Notes: generated from the sequence alone by a model not told the origin. Positions 1 to 10,457 are shown, counted from the stretch's first letter. The stretch is DNA of 64,000 bases from Ephemerocybe angulata (GCA_013368325.1 JAACJK010000110.1:1-64000), one strand, 5' to 3'. A program made the numbers and translations.

Positions 1-1301
1 CACACCTTAAATCACTCGCCGGTTTCGATTGTTTGCTACTACTGCCTTCATTCTTTGGGGCAGATTTCCTTCTAGAAATGTACACCCATTTTTGAGAGCG
101 CATCCATGTATAAATCAATGAAGTACGCACCGCTGATATGACCGATTGCTTTTCTGACGATGTCGTACTTGCGCTCCTCGTCAGATTTACAACTTTACTT
201 TCTCATGCTTCGAAGGATCGTTACGCCTTTTGGCTGCATATTTCTGCTTCCTGGAAATGGAGATGTTCTCCCGGAATCTGCAATAAAGTCAGTTGGACGC
301 GTAAGTGGTACAAGGTGCCGGGCCCTAACCGTTCATAGTACTTCCTGCTTCGTTCGCATGCAGCGGCCTTTTTCTCCTCCTCCGTTTTATAGAGAACAGG
401 GCGCCCATTTCAGCTATACTAGAATTTACTATACCAGCTGTAGTGAGTGCGCAGTCTGGACGACCCGTACTCGAGTGGGGGTGGGGTGAGCTTGATGGTT
501 GTTGCTAAAGTCGAAAACCGGTAAGGATTCACAGTTCCGCGTCTGACTTGCGCGTTTCGTCTCACGTTTACTCCACCATCAAGACTGTTCATGCTCTCCA
601 GGCTCGCTCAATACATTTAAAGTAAAGTATGTACGTAGAATAATAAATGAATAGCACACAGTACATGCTATGAAAAAATCTAGACATATAAACATATATC
701 ATACTAAACCAAGTGACAAAGGAAGGGGCGTCAAGTCGCACCTTGCCAGCTCGGATTTAGCAACAGTAGAATGAGGTACGCACCCTTCACTGTCAGACAC
801 TGCTCGTTAAACTTCTTGCAGATCAATCTTACTGAACTGTAGAATACTGGCGGAAAATGAGTGCTCGTACGTCGCATATGAACGCACATTGTACTTCGCG
901 CACAGGGGGCGCGCACTGGCTGCCTGATGTCCCTGCTGTCACAAAAGGAAGGTGTGAGCCTAGCTTTAGACTACCCTGCGAGTCTCACTGAATTTATAGT
1001 GGCGTGGAAGGTGTCAAGAGATGAAAGTACTTTGTACGTCGCTTCACGCACGTACTCACTGCCTAATGTACTCGCTATCGCTAGAGGATGGCGCGAGGCT
1101 TACTGGAGAATTACTGAGTATAGTTTTTGCTGGTCTAAATCACTGAGATACATAATATCTTCGAAATCCTACAAAGGGCTGTGTGTGATAGGGCGGGAAC
1201 GTCAAGAGGCGCTCACAAATATCGCAGAGGCGCGCAACAAAGCTCCGTAACGGCATATGCCATGACGGATCACATCAACCTCCGGCGGAATCTGATCTAT
1301 C
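1..1301. other. No firm gene; one weak open frame
   Basis: No recognised protein is encoded here. The only ATG-started frame of any size is at 927-1250 (+), 107 codons. It shows no domain I know and no homologous block, and I see no splice partner for it. The first 900 bases contain only short open frames and AT-rich stretches around 620-720, which could be a terminator or promoter zone. I call this intergenic or decayed sequence, without certainty. Confidence 0.4.
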
Positions 1302-1537
1302 ATGCATTCTCCCCGTGACCTTGCACACTCTTTCATCGACACCACCATCGACAATACCATGAGCAACCCCACATCAGCAGATGCATCCCAGGTTTTTGCC
1401 ATCTCGAGAGCTTCCTCTCCTCCCTGTGTAAGTCTTCCAAGTATCACAGCAGCTACTCCTAATAATGCGAATAGTGCTGTAGGTCAGCGCAAAAACGTAA
1501 AGCTCAGGGGGACCACGTAGGCCGCAGGCCCAAGAAG

Positions 1538-2307
1538 ATGTCGGAGCAGTATAAGGAGTAAGTCACTGCACTGCGAGAAGGACTGTAGCCTGATTTTTCC
1601 CGCATCCTGTGTAGATCTGTGGCTCGGGGGAAGGAGCTAAGGGATGCAGGCTTAGAGGAAGACCTCGTTATCATCAAGAGTCCGTCAGGGAGACACACGC
1701 TTGGCCGTCGTTACGTGCCCATCGGTACAGTTCCAGCTTATCCCTCGTTGGGTGATAGATCTTCGCCCAGGAAGAGCAACACGTCTGCAGTAGCCAAGTG
1801 CGTATTCCCTTTTCTTTCTCGATATATGTGCCTGCCTGATACGTTTCATGTTAGAGCCAGTCAAGCTGGAAGGTCTGGGAAGGGTCGCAGTACTTTATCT
1901 GCTGATGACGAGTACGTGTATCTACTGTTCGTTATTTACCACCACCTCATCACACTCCCCACACAGTCCTTTTGGTGTGGCGGCTTTTGGAATAGATGGA
2001 AGGTCTGGGACTTCATCTGCTGTTGACGAGTACGTGTATCTACTGTTCGTTATTTACCACCACCTCATCACACTCCCCACACAGTCCTTTTGGTCTGGCG
2101 GCTTTTGGAATAGATCCTGATTTAAATGACCCATTCCCAGAGGCATTAGATTCGTCAGAGGATGAGTATGATAGCGATGGCAGTAGTGAAACGGGGGTTA
2201 GCGTGCTGGGACGGATCTCAAGCCAAGCGAACGAGGAGAGTGTCGGCCTGGAGGCCAAAATTAGCGAAGACGAGCACGAGGCTGAGGCCACTGAGTTTCA
2301 GGAGTAG
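1538..2307 (+). CDS. Orphan acidic protein with a duplicated exon
   Basis: I do not recognise this protein. Five exons join in one frame: 1538-1557, 1615-1797, 1855-1911, 1967-2029 and 2085-2307. All four introns are phase 2 and 55-58 nt long, and the sum is 546 nt (181 aa). The N-terminal half is basic and carries a GRHTLGRRYVP stretch. A 21-residue module with the core DPFGVAAFGID then appears twice (second copy DPFGLAAFGID), followed by a strongly acidic tail (SSEDEYDSDGSS) to the TAG stop. The true start may lie further upstream: the frame stays open for some 15-20 codons before the ATG I chose, and an ATG-started frame at 1302 ends in a good donor but does not join in phase. The repeated module comes from tandem duplication of one exon with its intron. 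Function unknown; lineage-specific protein likely. Confidence 0.55.
1868..2115 (+). repeat. Tandem duplication of an exon plus its intron
   Basis: Two direct copies lie at 1868-1997 and 1998-2115. The blocks 1907-1997 and 2025-2115 are offset by 118 bp and differ at a single base (GTG against CTG codon). The 55-nt intron at 1912-1966 is base-for-base the same as the one at 2030-2084. The first copy has an extra 12 bp (four codons) in its exon part. Because the inserted exon is 63 nt with phase 2 on both sides, the protein gains exactly 21 residues in frame. Confidence 0.9.
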
Positions 2308-3230
2308 ATTAAGAATAGCATCGAGTTCCCATATACATACCGCGCACTCATGGACATGGTTTCGATGGGGGTTTTGGGGCCCAAATACCTGGGTTCTGGA
2401 ACGGTGGCCTTGACCCCGAGAATCGCTCAATGCTCAGGGTTGGGCCTGGTTGGGCATATGATTTTTTCAAGTCTGTTACCATATGATCTTTTTTATTTTT
2501 TAACCCCAAGCGCGGAGCAGTTGGCGCCCGTCCATAATGATACACAGGGATCAACTTCGCGAAGATCACTGATGAGAATCTACACGGTCATGTGGTGGTA
2601 AAATGAACCGCGACGCGACGGCATCAGGCTGCCCTATCTGAATCATCTATGTCGAAGTGAAAGGCCAAGTTCAACCCACTTGGATTCGTCTCATGCCACA
2701 AGGTACACAGCCAGTATATCTCTCTTCTATTTCCGTTGTACAGAGCATTAAAGGCCTACCACAGCGTTTTTACAGTCGATGAGCAAGATGGGTCGTATCA
2801 ACCACAGCCATCGGACGCGCATACAATCGTCAAGATGTCTACTTAGCTTAAGATTGCATGCGTGTCGCGAGCATGCATGTCTCCTCCGGGCTCCTGGTAT
2901 CAGCTGGTATCAACGACCGCCATCGGACGCGCATCCAATCGTCAAGATGTCTTGTTCGCCTCATGAATGGACGCGTGTTGCGCGCACTCGTGTCTCCTCC
3001 CTTCCATATGCTCTCATCGGCCGGCCGTGCCCCTTGGACCTTTTCACGGATAGTAAACGACCCCAAATGGACGTTCCTGCCCCCATCCTTTGTCTACACT
3101 CCCACTCAGACGTGAAACCGACTCTCTGAAAGCATTGAATACCCAGAATGTCCGCTCAACCAACGTCCGCTCAAGGTGTGTGCTTTCGAGGTGTATTCAG
3201 GGTCCGATACTTACAGCGCGTACAGCTGTC
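2308..3230. other. Intergenic, with a degenerate 112-bp tandem duplication
   Basis: No gene recognised. The block 2796-2840 recurs at 2908-2952 with about 3 mismatches in 45 bases, and the following 30-40 bases (around 2855-2895 and 2965-3000, both ending near GTGTCTCCTCC or ATGTCTCCTCC) are also alike. The period is therefore about 112 bp. Only short open frames cross the region. It separates two orphan genes that themselves grew by exon duplication. Confidence 0.6.
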
Positions 3231-5983
3231 ATGGACGCCTTCCTAGAGAGCAATCGGCTCCTCCCCTACTCTGAAAAAATTGGTGTGTAGGGCACTCGCG
3301 ACGACGCGCATGTAACTAAATGGTCTTGACAGCGTCCCTTGAAGCAGCGTTCAAGTTCTCCACGGGAGAACTTGAAGACTTGGAAAAAAGGAGGGACTTC
3401 GCTCGATCGCAGAAGTTGACCTATTCGCACATTTCGAGGAAGGTCAACATCATGAAACAACGGTTGGCTGGTATTGAAGGCGCCATGGCGCAAGTGAGGT
3501 CTGAGGAGAGAGGTTCATCTCTATCTCCTGTGCCAGAGGACTCCGAGTCCGCGGCTCCTTCCTCGCTCAACCAAGCCGCTGCGCCCCCTCAAGCCGGAGG
3601 AGTCAGCTCCACTCCTCCCCCCGTCAACACTGACCGCCACCCGGACAACGAGGCGACTGCGACTTCTGAGGTCGTCAGTTCCGCCTCTCCCCCCTCGCTC
3701 AACCAAGCCACTGCGCTCCCTGAAGCCGGAGGCGTCGGCTCTACTCCTCCCCCCGTCAACGAGACCTCTGCGGCTCTCCCTCCGGTCAGCGAGCCCACTG
3801 CACCTCCTGGAGCCGTCAACACTGCAGTTCCGCCGGTCGAAGAGGCCACCGCCACCCCTCCGGTCAACGAGGTCACTGCGCCCTCTCGAGTGGTGGATCC
3901 CGCTTCTCCTCCAGTCAACGAGGTCACTGCTCCCTCTGAGGTCGTCGATCCCGCTTCTCCTCCAGTCAACGAGGTCACTGCTCCCTCTGAAGTCGTCGAT
4001 CCCGCTTCTCCTCCAGTCATCAACGCGGTCGTTCCTCCGGTCCCTGTGCCCGCTAACGTTGTAGAGGCCGTCATCCCGCCGACCGCTCCGACCGCTGCGC
4101 CTGTTGGAGTAGTTGATGCGGCGCTTCCCCCTGTCACCGAGACCTCCGCACCTCTTACTCCAAATGTCGTTCCCACCACAACTGGTGTCATCAAGCCTGA
4201 GGCACAGGAGGTTGTACTTCCTCCTGCATCTTCCTTTGTTCCCCCAGTCGGTCAAGGTTCGTGTGATACCCGTTCATGACTACAATATGAGCTAACGTAC
4301 ATTCAAGCTCCTTTGACTCGTGTGAAGCCAGAGGCACAGGAGGTTGCCGTTCCTCTCCCTGAACGCCCCGTGCCCGTACGTCCAGCCCAACAAGGTATGT
4401 GTCCATCTCTCTACACACCATTTCTCTGAGTAAGAGCTGACGTTGTCCCAAGATCCTATGCAGCCTGTCAAACCCGAGGCACAGGAGGCCGCTCTTCCTC
4501 CTCCCGCGAGTGGCGCGCCGCCCATCGCTACAGCCCAGCAAGGTACGCCTCCGGATCCGTAAACACTGTTCATTCAATTGGAACTCACGATCATACAAAA
4601 TTCATAGTACATATCAAGCCCAAGGTGGAGGCTGCCGATCGTCTCCCTCCTAAAGGTTCAAACAAGCGAAAGCCGGATGCTGACTTGGAGGTCATTGTGA
4701 TCTCGAGTGACTCCGATACCCCAGGGCCTGTGAAGCCCACCGTAAAACGTACGTGTTCTGAAGTTATGTGCATCTCAGTTGTACCTTGACGGCTAATACG
4801 AACCTTCTTCTCTAGGCGCCAAACGAACGGGGCCCAAGGCCGGTGCAAAAGGCAAGGGAAAATCGAAAATGAAGCCAGAGGACGAGGGCATGCGGTTGAT
4901 CGATGACGCCGATTTCCAATTACTTCGCGAGGGATCAGAACCTGAGTCGGTGCCTCAGATCCTTACGAAGGCGGAGCTCGCGGAGGAGGACAATAAATTT
5001 GCACGTGAGTTTGTCCGTCCACGCTTCGTCCAAAAAAAGAGTTATTGACAATGTCCTTCCTCACAGTGGCCGGCGAGAATTCTATGCACAACTTCATCAC
5101 TCACAATCTCATGCTATCTGGTCGGATCCGTAGCAAGGCCCGGAAGGTCCAGGAGTACCTGCCGGAGTCTGCCACGACATCTCGCATCCTGGCCATGTCT
5201 ATGTTTCTCTTGGACAACGGCACCGGTCAGACAAAGTGCGCGTATCACAGCGTCCTCGATCACCAGTGCCTCGTCAACGACCAGGACAGCAGGGAGCTGA
5301 AAGGGACGGTTAGGAAGCCTAAGTTCGACAAGAAGGTCACCGGTGTTCCCTTCAGTCCATCGCAGACAACGACCGCCCTTCCTTCGTCGGTCGCCAAGGT
5401 TCCAGGGCCAGCCAAAAGTCTTGTAATCAAGAGGCTGCCATCGCATAACGACAACCCGCACAAGGTCCCGCCAGTCGTCAGCGGCATGGGCGAAGCCGAA
5501 CTGCTCACCTTCTTCCGCAAGATAGGTGAAGCATACTACTTGCACTGTGGGTGCGAGTTGGAGACGTGTCTCCTCGACTTCTACCTGTGGAAGAGCAGCC
5601 CCATGCTTGTCTCCCCCTCGACCGGCGCAATGGAATACTTCGGCGTTTCTCCAGACCCTAGGCACCGGGGTCACTTCAACCATATCTTCCGGGCCTTGAG
5701 GATTAGGGTCGACGACTTGTACCTGTTTGACAGGAACGGCGTCCGAAGGGATACGTCCAATGCCCCCGAAGCGCTTCTCAACTGGTACTCTTACCATGGC
5801 CTGACTCTCCCCTCCCCCGCTCCTCCCACCCCTCAGCCCAAGCAACGACAGAAGCCCCAGTACGTCGAGATTGACGATCTTCCCACCCCGGGACCTTCGG
5901 GTCACAGGAGCTTTGCGGACCTATCCCTTTCGGAAGCCGAGGACGTGGACATGGGCGACGAGGAGATGGACTTGGGCTCGTAA
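3231..5983 (+). CDS. Large Pro-rich orphan protein with exon-encoded repeats
   Basis: Seven exons fit: 3231-3282, 3333-4256, 4308-4394, 4453-4542, 4608-4748, 4816-5004 and 5067-5983. All six introns are phase 1, and the total is exactly 2400 nt (799 aa). Residues about 1-80 look helical and charged. Residues about 90-300 are Pro/Val/Thr-rich with tandem copies of VNEVTAPSEVVDPASPP. Three KPEAQE modules follow, one at the end of exon 2 and one each in exons 3 and 4 (87 and 90 nt, symmetric phase). Exon 5 carries VIVISSDSD, a classic SUMO-interacting motif, next to a KRKPD stretch; exon 6 is Lys-rich and nuclear-looking. The 300-residue last exon holds a conserved-looking globular part (HHGH-type blocks, FGVSPDPRHRGHFNH) and an acidic C-terminus. 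No known enzyme domain is evident. I infer a nuclear, lineage-specific protein. The start at 3231 was chosen because its donor joins the next exon in phase. Confidence 0.75.
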
Positions 5984-6179
5984 TTTATCTACCGATCTTT
6001 GTTTTCTTTCTGCGTCTCTCGAATTTTATCTGCCTTTCTTTCACTGTGCGCGACAAACACTAAGAGATCTGAGATTTGAGACAAACGTGGCGATACAAAA
6101 GAGTAGATTCGACGTATGGTACATGCTATCAACCTCTGAGTTCCTTCGGCCACTTGCCGGGCCCAACCACTGCTTGATA

Positions 6180-7040
6180 TCAGCTTCGTGTCCACTTGAC
6201 GGTAAAATATAAGTACACACCGGTTTGTATCCTTTCAGACGAACCACATGACGAAGGGACGTTTAAGTTCCACGTTATCGAAGGAATGCGAGAACCGTAG
6301 CTTCCAGCGTCGGTGAAGTGGACGGAGTACATCAGGAGGTCGGGATACGCCCTGGAGAGTGCGGGGCAGGAGGGGTTCATTGGGCAAAGGTGACGTCCAA
6401 TCGCGCGCGTTGCGTTTTCGAACATGGTAAAACCGTGGCCAACGAGCCTATCAAACACGGGGATGTCGAACGTTGATGAGCCGTCTTCAGGGATGACGAT
6501 GGTGAAAAGCCCCTTGCGAGCCTCGGTGAGTTCGGGATAAAGGCAAACCGCGTCGTTGGAGGTGATGAAATTCATGAGGGCGGTTGTTGGGGCTTCGGTG
6601 ATTAACGCAATAGGGGGGACACGACATTGTATGAATAGAATCTCTCGGTCGAGCGTCGTATTGACCATGCGGAAGATCTTGACGATGTTGTCTCCGTATC
6701 CGTAGTGGCGGTATCCCAGCACCGTACATTTCTCATACGTGTGGAGGAGCGTGTCGACAAGGCGGTAGCCATTTCCCCGATCATCCGATGCATCGTTGTC
6801 GTCGTAAACCTGTTGGTGTGGGGCACCCAAGTCCGGGTGGGAGTCGGTGCTCGTCTGTGTATACACCTCCAGGACGCGAGGCATTGGGACTTCCTCGGCA
6901 AAGATTCGAAGAGCCGCCATGCCTCCGATCACAGCCCCGTAGTACTGCATGGACTCGAGAAAGGGAGCGGGATCGAGCCCAAAGGTCCGGAGGGTGTTGC
7001 GCACGCGTGTAGTGACCGGGGTGGCTACCAACTTCTCCAT
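6180..7040 (-). CDS. Orphan protein, degenerate nucleotidyltransferase-like
   Basis: A single uninterrupted frame of about 286 aa from the ATG at 7040. The blocks YYGAVIGGMAALRIF, then ALMNFITSNDAVCLYPELT, then CPALSRAYPDLLMYSVHF occur in the order I remember from a large, mostly unannotated Agaricomycete family that starts with a GS-type nucleotidyltransferase signature and a WxPxDLDIY block. Here the expected Gly-Ser is GGM and the expected DLD acidic pair is replaced by VLE, so the metal-binding residues of an active enzyme appear to be missing. This is recall plus inference; a profile search would settle it. The frame stays open 16 codons upstream without another ATG. It sits directly before the minisatellite, with no operon context. 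Function unknown. Confidence 0.6.
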   Translation of the reverse strand: MEKLVATPVTTRVRNTLRTFGLDPAPFLESMQYYGAVIGGMAALRIFAEEVPMPRVLEVYTQTSTDSHPDLGAPHQQVYDDNDASDDRGNGYRLVDTLLHTYEKCTVLGYRHYGYGDNIVKIFRMVNTTLDREILFIQCRVPPIALITEAPTTALMNFITSNDAVCLYPELTEARKGLFTIVIPEDGSSTFDIPVFDRLVGHGFTMFENATRAIGRHLCPMNPSCPALSRAYPDLLMYSVHFTDAGSYGSRIPSITWNLNVPSSCGSSERIQTGVYLYFTVKWTRS

Positions 7041-7571
7041 GTGAAGGCACGAGTCGTGTAGGGAGCGACGGTCAGAGAAAGGGAGCAAGGAGACGATGAA
7101 GAGGGAGAGATCGAGAGGAAGGCGAAGTATTGGTGCGTCCTTGTCAGACGCTGACAGAAGGCGGTCATGAATACGACTGAATCAGACCTATCGGGAGACT
7201 TACTATGTCGCTTGTTACAGAAGCTGCACCACTCCAGCTCCTCCCGGTACGGATAACGCTGAACGAGCCTTCGGATGCGCATCGGGGATGGGACAGGTAG
7301 GAGTGAAACGTAGGGAGTGAAGTGGGAGGGAGACGGGAAGTGTCGCGCGTACAATGGGTGCAATTCAAGGTTTCCCACGCCCCATCTGGCAGCCCCTCTC
7401 GGCGATGCTCGACGAGGCACACGACATTTGTCGGCGGGTCTCCGTGACACGGAAGGGGTCAGCACAGAACGGTACACAGACCCGTGAGCTGAAAGTCAGA
7501 TAATAATAAGGATTCCAATGTCTACAGAAACATTGGACAGAACCAGCCATACAAATGCATGACTAGTTGAT
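7041..7571. other. Intergenic spacer before the minisatellite
   Basis: This is the region upstream of the reverse-strand orphan gene, so it should hold that gene's promoter. A Pro/Ser-rich reverse frame covers 7025-7477, but it looks like pyrimidine-rich leader sequence rather than a protein. No repeat unit of the neighbouring array is visible before about 7572. Confidence 0.4.
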
Positions 7572-9740
7572 ACAAAAGCAAGCGCCCGCCTCTTAGAGAA
7601 GCATTGCAGCAGTGGTTTGTGTAGTACGATGTCTGTAGGAACAACGGTTGTGTGGTCAGCAGTGGCACACTGTTTCGGGGCGGCCGTCCCACCTGTGGTA
7701 TTAATCAATGCCTCCAGAGCAAACGCAGGCCACATTTCATCGGAAAGTTGCTTCCAGAACCTTTCGTCGGATTAACAACTCTTACAGAAGCATTGCATGG
7801 GCGGTTTGAGTGGCACAATGTCTCTAGAAACAACGGTTCACTGGCACACTGTTCTGGGGCGGCCAACCCACCTGCGGTAATTATCGATGCCTCCAGAGGA
7901 ATCGCAAGTCACATTTCGTTGGTGGGTTGCTTCCAGAACGTCTCGTTGGGTAACCGCCCCTTACCGAAGCATCGCAGGATTGGTTTGGGCCGTGCACTGT
8001 CTGCTGAAGCAACGGCCAGGCGGTGTACACTGCAATCATCGACGCCTCCAGAGGAAACACATGTCGCTTTTCGTCAGCGCATTGCTTCCAGAACGTCTCG
8101 TTGGATGACCACCTTTGACTGAAGCAAGGCAGAGTTGATTTGGGCGGTGCGATGTCTGTAGAAGCAATGGAAGGAGGGTCACCACTGGCGCACTGTTTCG
8201 GAGCGGCGGACCCACCTGCGACAATACCGATGCCTCCAGAACAAACGCAGGTCACATTTCGTCGGTGGGTTGCTTCCAGAACTCCTCGTCGGGTGACCGC
8301 CCCTTACCGAAGCATTGCAGGCCTGGTTTGGGCCGTGCGTTGCGGCCGGGCGGTGCTTTCAGAAGCATCGCAAGGGTGGTTTGGGTTGTACAATGTCTCT
8401 AGGAACAACGGTTAATACCGATGCCTCCAGAGGAAATGCACGTCACATTTCGCCCGTCCTTTGATTCCAGAAGCTCTCGTTGGATGACCACCGCTTACTG
8501 AAACAATGCAGAGGTGGTTTGGGCGGTGCGATGTCTGTAGAAGCAATGGAAGGAGGGTTAACACTGGCGCACTGTTTCGGGGCGGCGGACCCACCTGCGA
8601 TAATACCGATGCCTCCAAAGGAAATGTAGGTCACATTTCGCCCGTTCTTCGCCTCCAGAAGCACTCGTCGGACGACCACCGCTTACTGAAGCAATGCAGA
8701 GGTGGTTTGGGCGGTGCGATGTCTGTAGAAGCAAGGGACGGGACCTTAATACCGATGCCTCCAGAGGAAATGCAGGTCACATTTCGCCCGTCCTTTGCTT
8801 CCAGAAGCACTCGTTGGATGACCATCGCTTACTGAAACAATGCAGAGGTGGTTTGGGCGGTGCGATGTCTGTAGAAGCAATGGAAGGAGGATTAACACTG
8901 GCGCACTGGTTCGGGGCGGCGGACCCACCTGCGATAATACCGATGCCTCCAGAGGAAATGTAGGTCACATTTCGCCCGTTCTTCGCCTCCAGAAGCACTC
9001 GTCGGACGACCACCGTTTACTGAAGCAATGCAGAGGTGGTTTGGGCGGTGCGATGTCTGTAGAAGCAAGGGACGTGACCTTAATACCGATGCCTCCAGAG
9101 GAAATGCAGGTCACATTTCGCCCGTCCTTTGCTTCTAGAAGCACTCGTTGGATGACCACCGCTTACTGAAGTAATGCAGAGGTGATTTGGGCGGTGCGAT
9201 GTCTGTAGAAGGAAAGGACGGGACCTTAATACCGATGCCTCCAGAGGAAATGCACCTCACATTTCGCCCGTCCTTTGATTCCAGAAGCTCTCGGTGGATG
9301 ACCACCTCTTACTGAAGCAATGAAGAGGTGATTTTGGTGGTGCGATGTCTGTAGAAGGAATGGATGGACGGTCAACCCTGGCGCACTGTTTCGGGGCTCC
9401 GGACCCACCTGCGATAATACCGATGCCTCCAGAGGAAATGTAGGTCACATTTCGATCGTTCTTTGCTTCCAGAAGCACTCGTTGGATGACCACCGCTTAC
9501 TGAAGCATTGCAGGACTGGTTTGGGCCGTGCGTTGTCTGTAGAAGGAATGGATGGACGGTCAACACTGGCGCACTGTTTCGGGGTGGCGGACCCACCTGC
9601 GATAACACCGATGCCTCCACAGGAAATGCAAGTCAGATTTCGCGCGTACCTTGCTTCCAGAAGCACTCGTCGGATGACCACCTCCTACTGAAGCAATGCA
9701 GAGGTGATTTGGGCGGTGCGATGTCTGCCGATACAATGGT
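7572..9740. repeat. Minisatellite array, 188-bp and 146-bp units
   Basis: A recurring landmark (ATGCCTCCAGAG and near variants) marks unit starts at 7708, 7887, 8042, 8230, 8421, 8609, 8755, 8943, 9089, 9235, 9423 and 9611. Spacings are 179, 155, 188, 191, 188, 146, 188, 146, 146, 188 and 188. Long units have a segment around CACTGGCGCACTGTTTCGGG that short units lack (42 bp shorter). The outer left units are the most diverged and the central ones nearly identical, as expected for unequal exchange. A 188+146 pair repeats with period 334 (for example 8421/8755 and 8609/8943). Neither 188 nor 146 is a multiple of three, so the open frames seen on both strands cannot continue from unit to unit: I call it noncoding. 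A partial unit precedes 7708 and degraded copy extends to about 9780. Confidence 0.92.
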
Positions 9741-10077
9741 TGCTTTCGGGCAGCGGGACACCTGCAATCATCCACCAGAGCCACTCGTGATGCAGGGAAC
9801 CGACTGGCGAGGTATGCGCGGTGGGAATGGCTGTAGAACCACAGGATGGATAAACACTCGTTACGCAAGAAACACATTCTGAAATCTGGGAGTAATCTCT
9901 ACACAGACATTGGTGGGCGGACGCACTGCGCTCGATATCCATATTGGAAAAGAAAGGGGTGGACGTAACGGCCAGGGATAAGGAACTATAAGATCTAAAA
10001 GCCTCCTGCCCTCTTTCTCCTCCTCCTAGGCTCTGGATATCCGAGGTGCACTGAGCGGATTGGGATGTTGAAAGAGC

Positions 10078-10104
10078 TGTGCCACGCCGTTCAGGCGTGG
10101 CACA
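10078..10104. repeat. Perfect inverted repeat, 11-bp stem
   Basis: The arm TGTGCCACGCC at 10078-10088 is exactly complementary to GGCGTGGCACA at 10094-10104 around a 5-nt loop (GTTCA). The stem is GC-rich and would be stable in RNA or single-stranded DNA. No T-tract follows it, and in a eukaryote it is not expected to be a terminator. It could be a protein-binding site, a relic of a small inverted-repeat element, or chance. Confidence 0.8.
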
Positions 10105-10148
10105 CAGCAGGTTTGATCTAGCGTGGGCATTATTTACAGCTTACATAA

Positions 10149-10170
10149 TCATCCTCGCGGGCGAGGATGA
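10149..10170. repeat. Perfect inverted repeat, 9-10-bp stem
   Basis: TCATCCTCGC at 10149-10158 pairs with GCGAGGATGA at 10161-10170, leaving two loop bases, or four if the innermost pair opens. A partial further copy of the left arm (ATCATCCTCACGGG) starts near 10173, so the arm has been locally duplicated. Confidence 0.7.
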
Positions 10171-10457
10171 CCATCATCCTCACGGGGGCGGTGTGTCTGG
10201 ACCAACATAGCTATCAACGGATGCCCCCTTAATTGGCAATTCCCGCTCCTGGTATATCTTCGTCCGTGACCAAGCCCGCCGGCATCCGGCCGCTGTCAGA
10301 TTTTCGCCATCCGATTGAAATCCCGAATCGAGTGTTCGTGACGCTACGTGGCTGACGACATACCATCGCAGTGCCCTCCCTTGACTCTTCAACTTCAAGT
10401 ACAGGCTTCATAATCTTGCAATTGGAGAGGAGCTGCATTTAACCGAACTATATTCAG

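Larger units (their letters stand above)
9741..10457. other. Spacer with two perfect hairpins, no gene seen
   Basis: Between the minisatellite and the microprotein gene I recognise no coding block. A pyrimidine-rich tract lies at 10007-10030. Two short perfect inverted repeats (listed separately) lie within 100 bp of each other. A reverse frame at 10180-10398 shows no known motif. Confidence 0.4.

Noticed and set aside
3521..4255. Reverse-strand frames of 244 and 201 codons
   Set aside because: Antisense shadows of the Pro/Val/Thr repeat exon; the repeats create open frames on both strands. The sense strand has consistent splice signals.
8506..9169. Repeated 109-codon frames in the minisatellite suggesting a repeat protein family
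   Set aside because: Units of 188 and 146 bp shift the frame at every step, so the frames cannot be joined; frames of similar length exist on the other strand.
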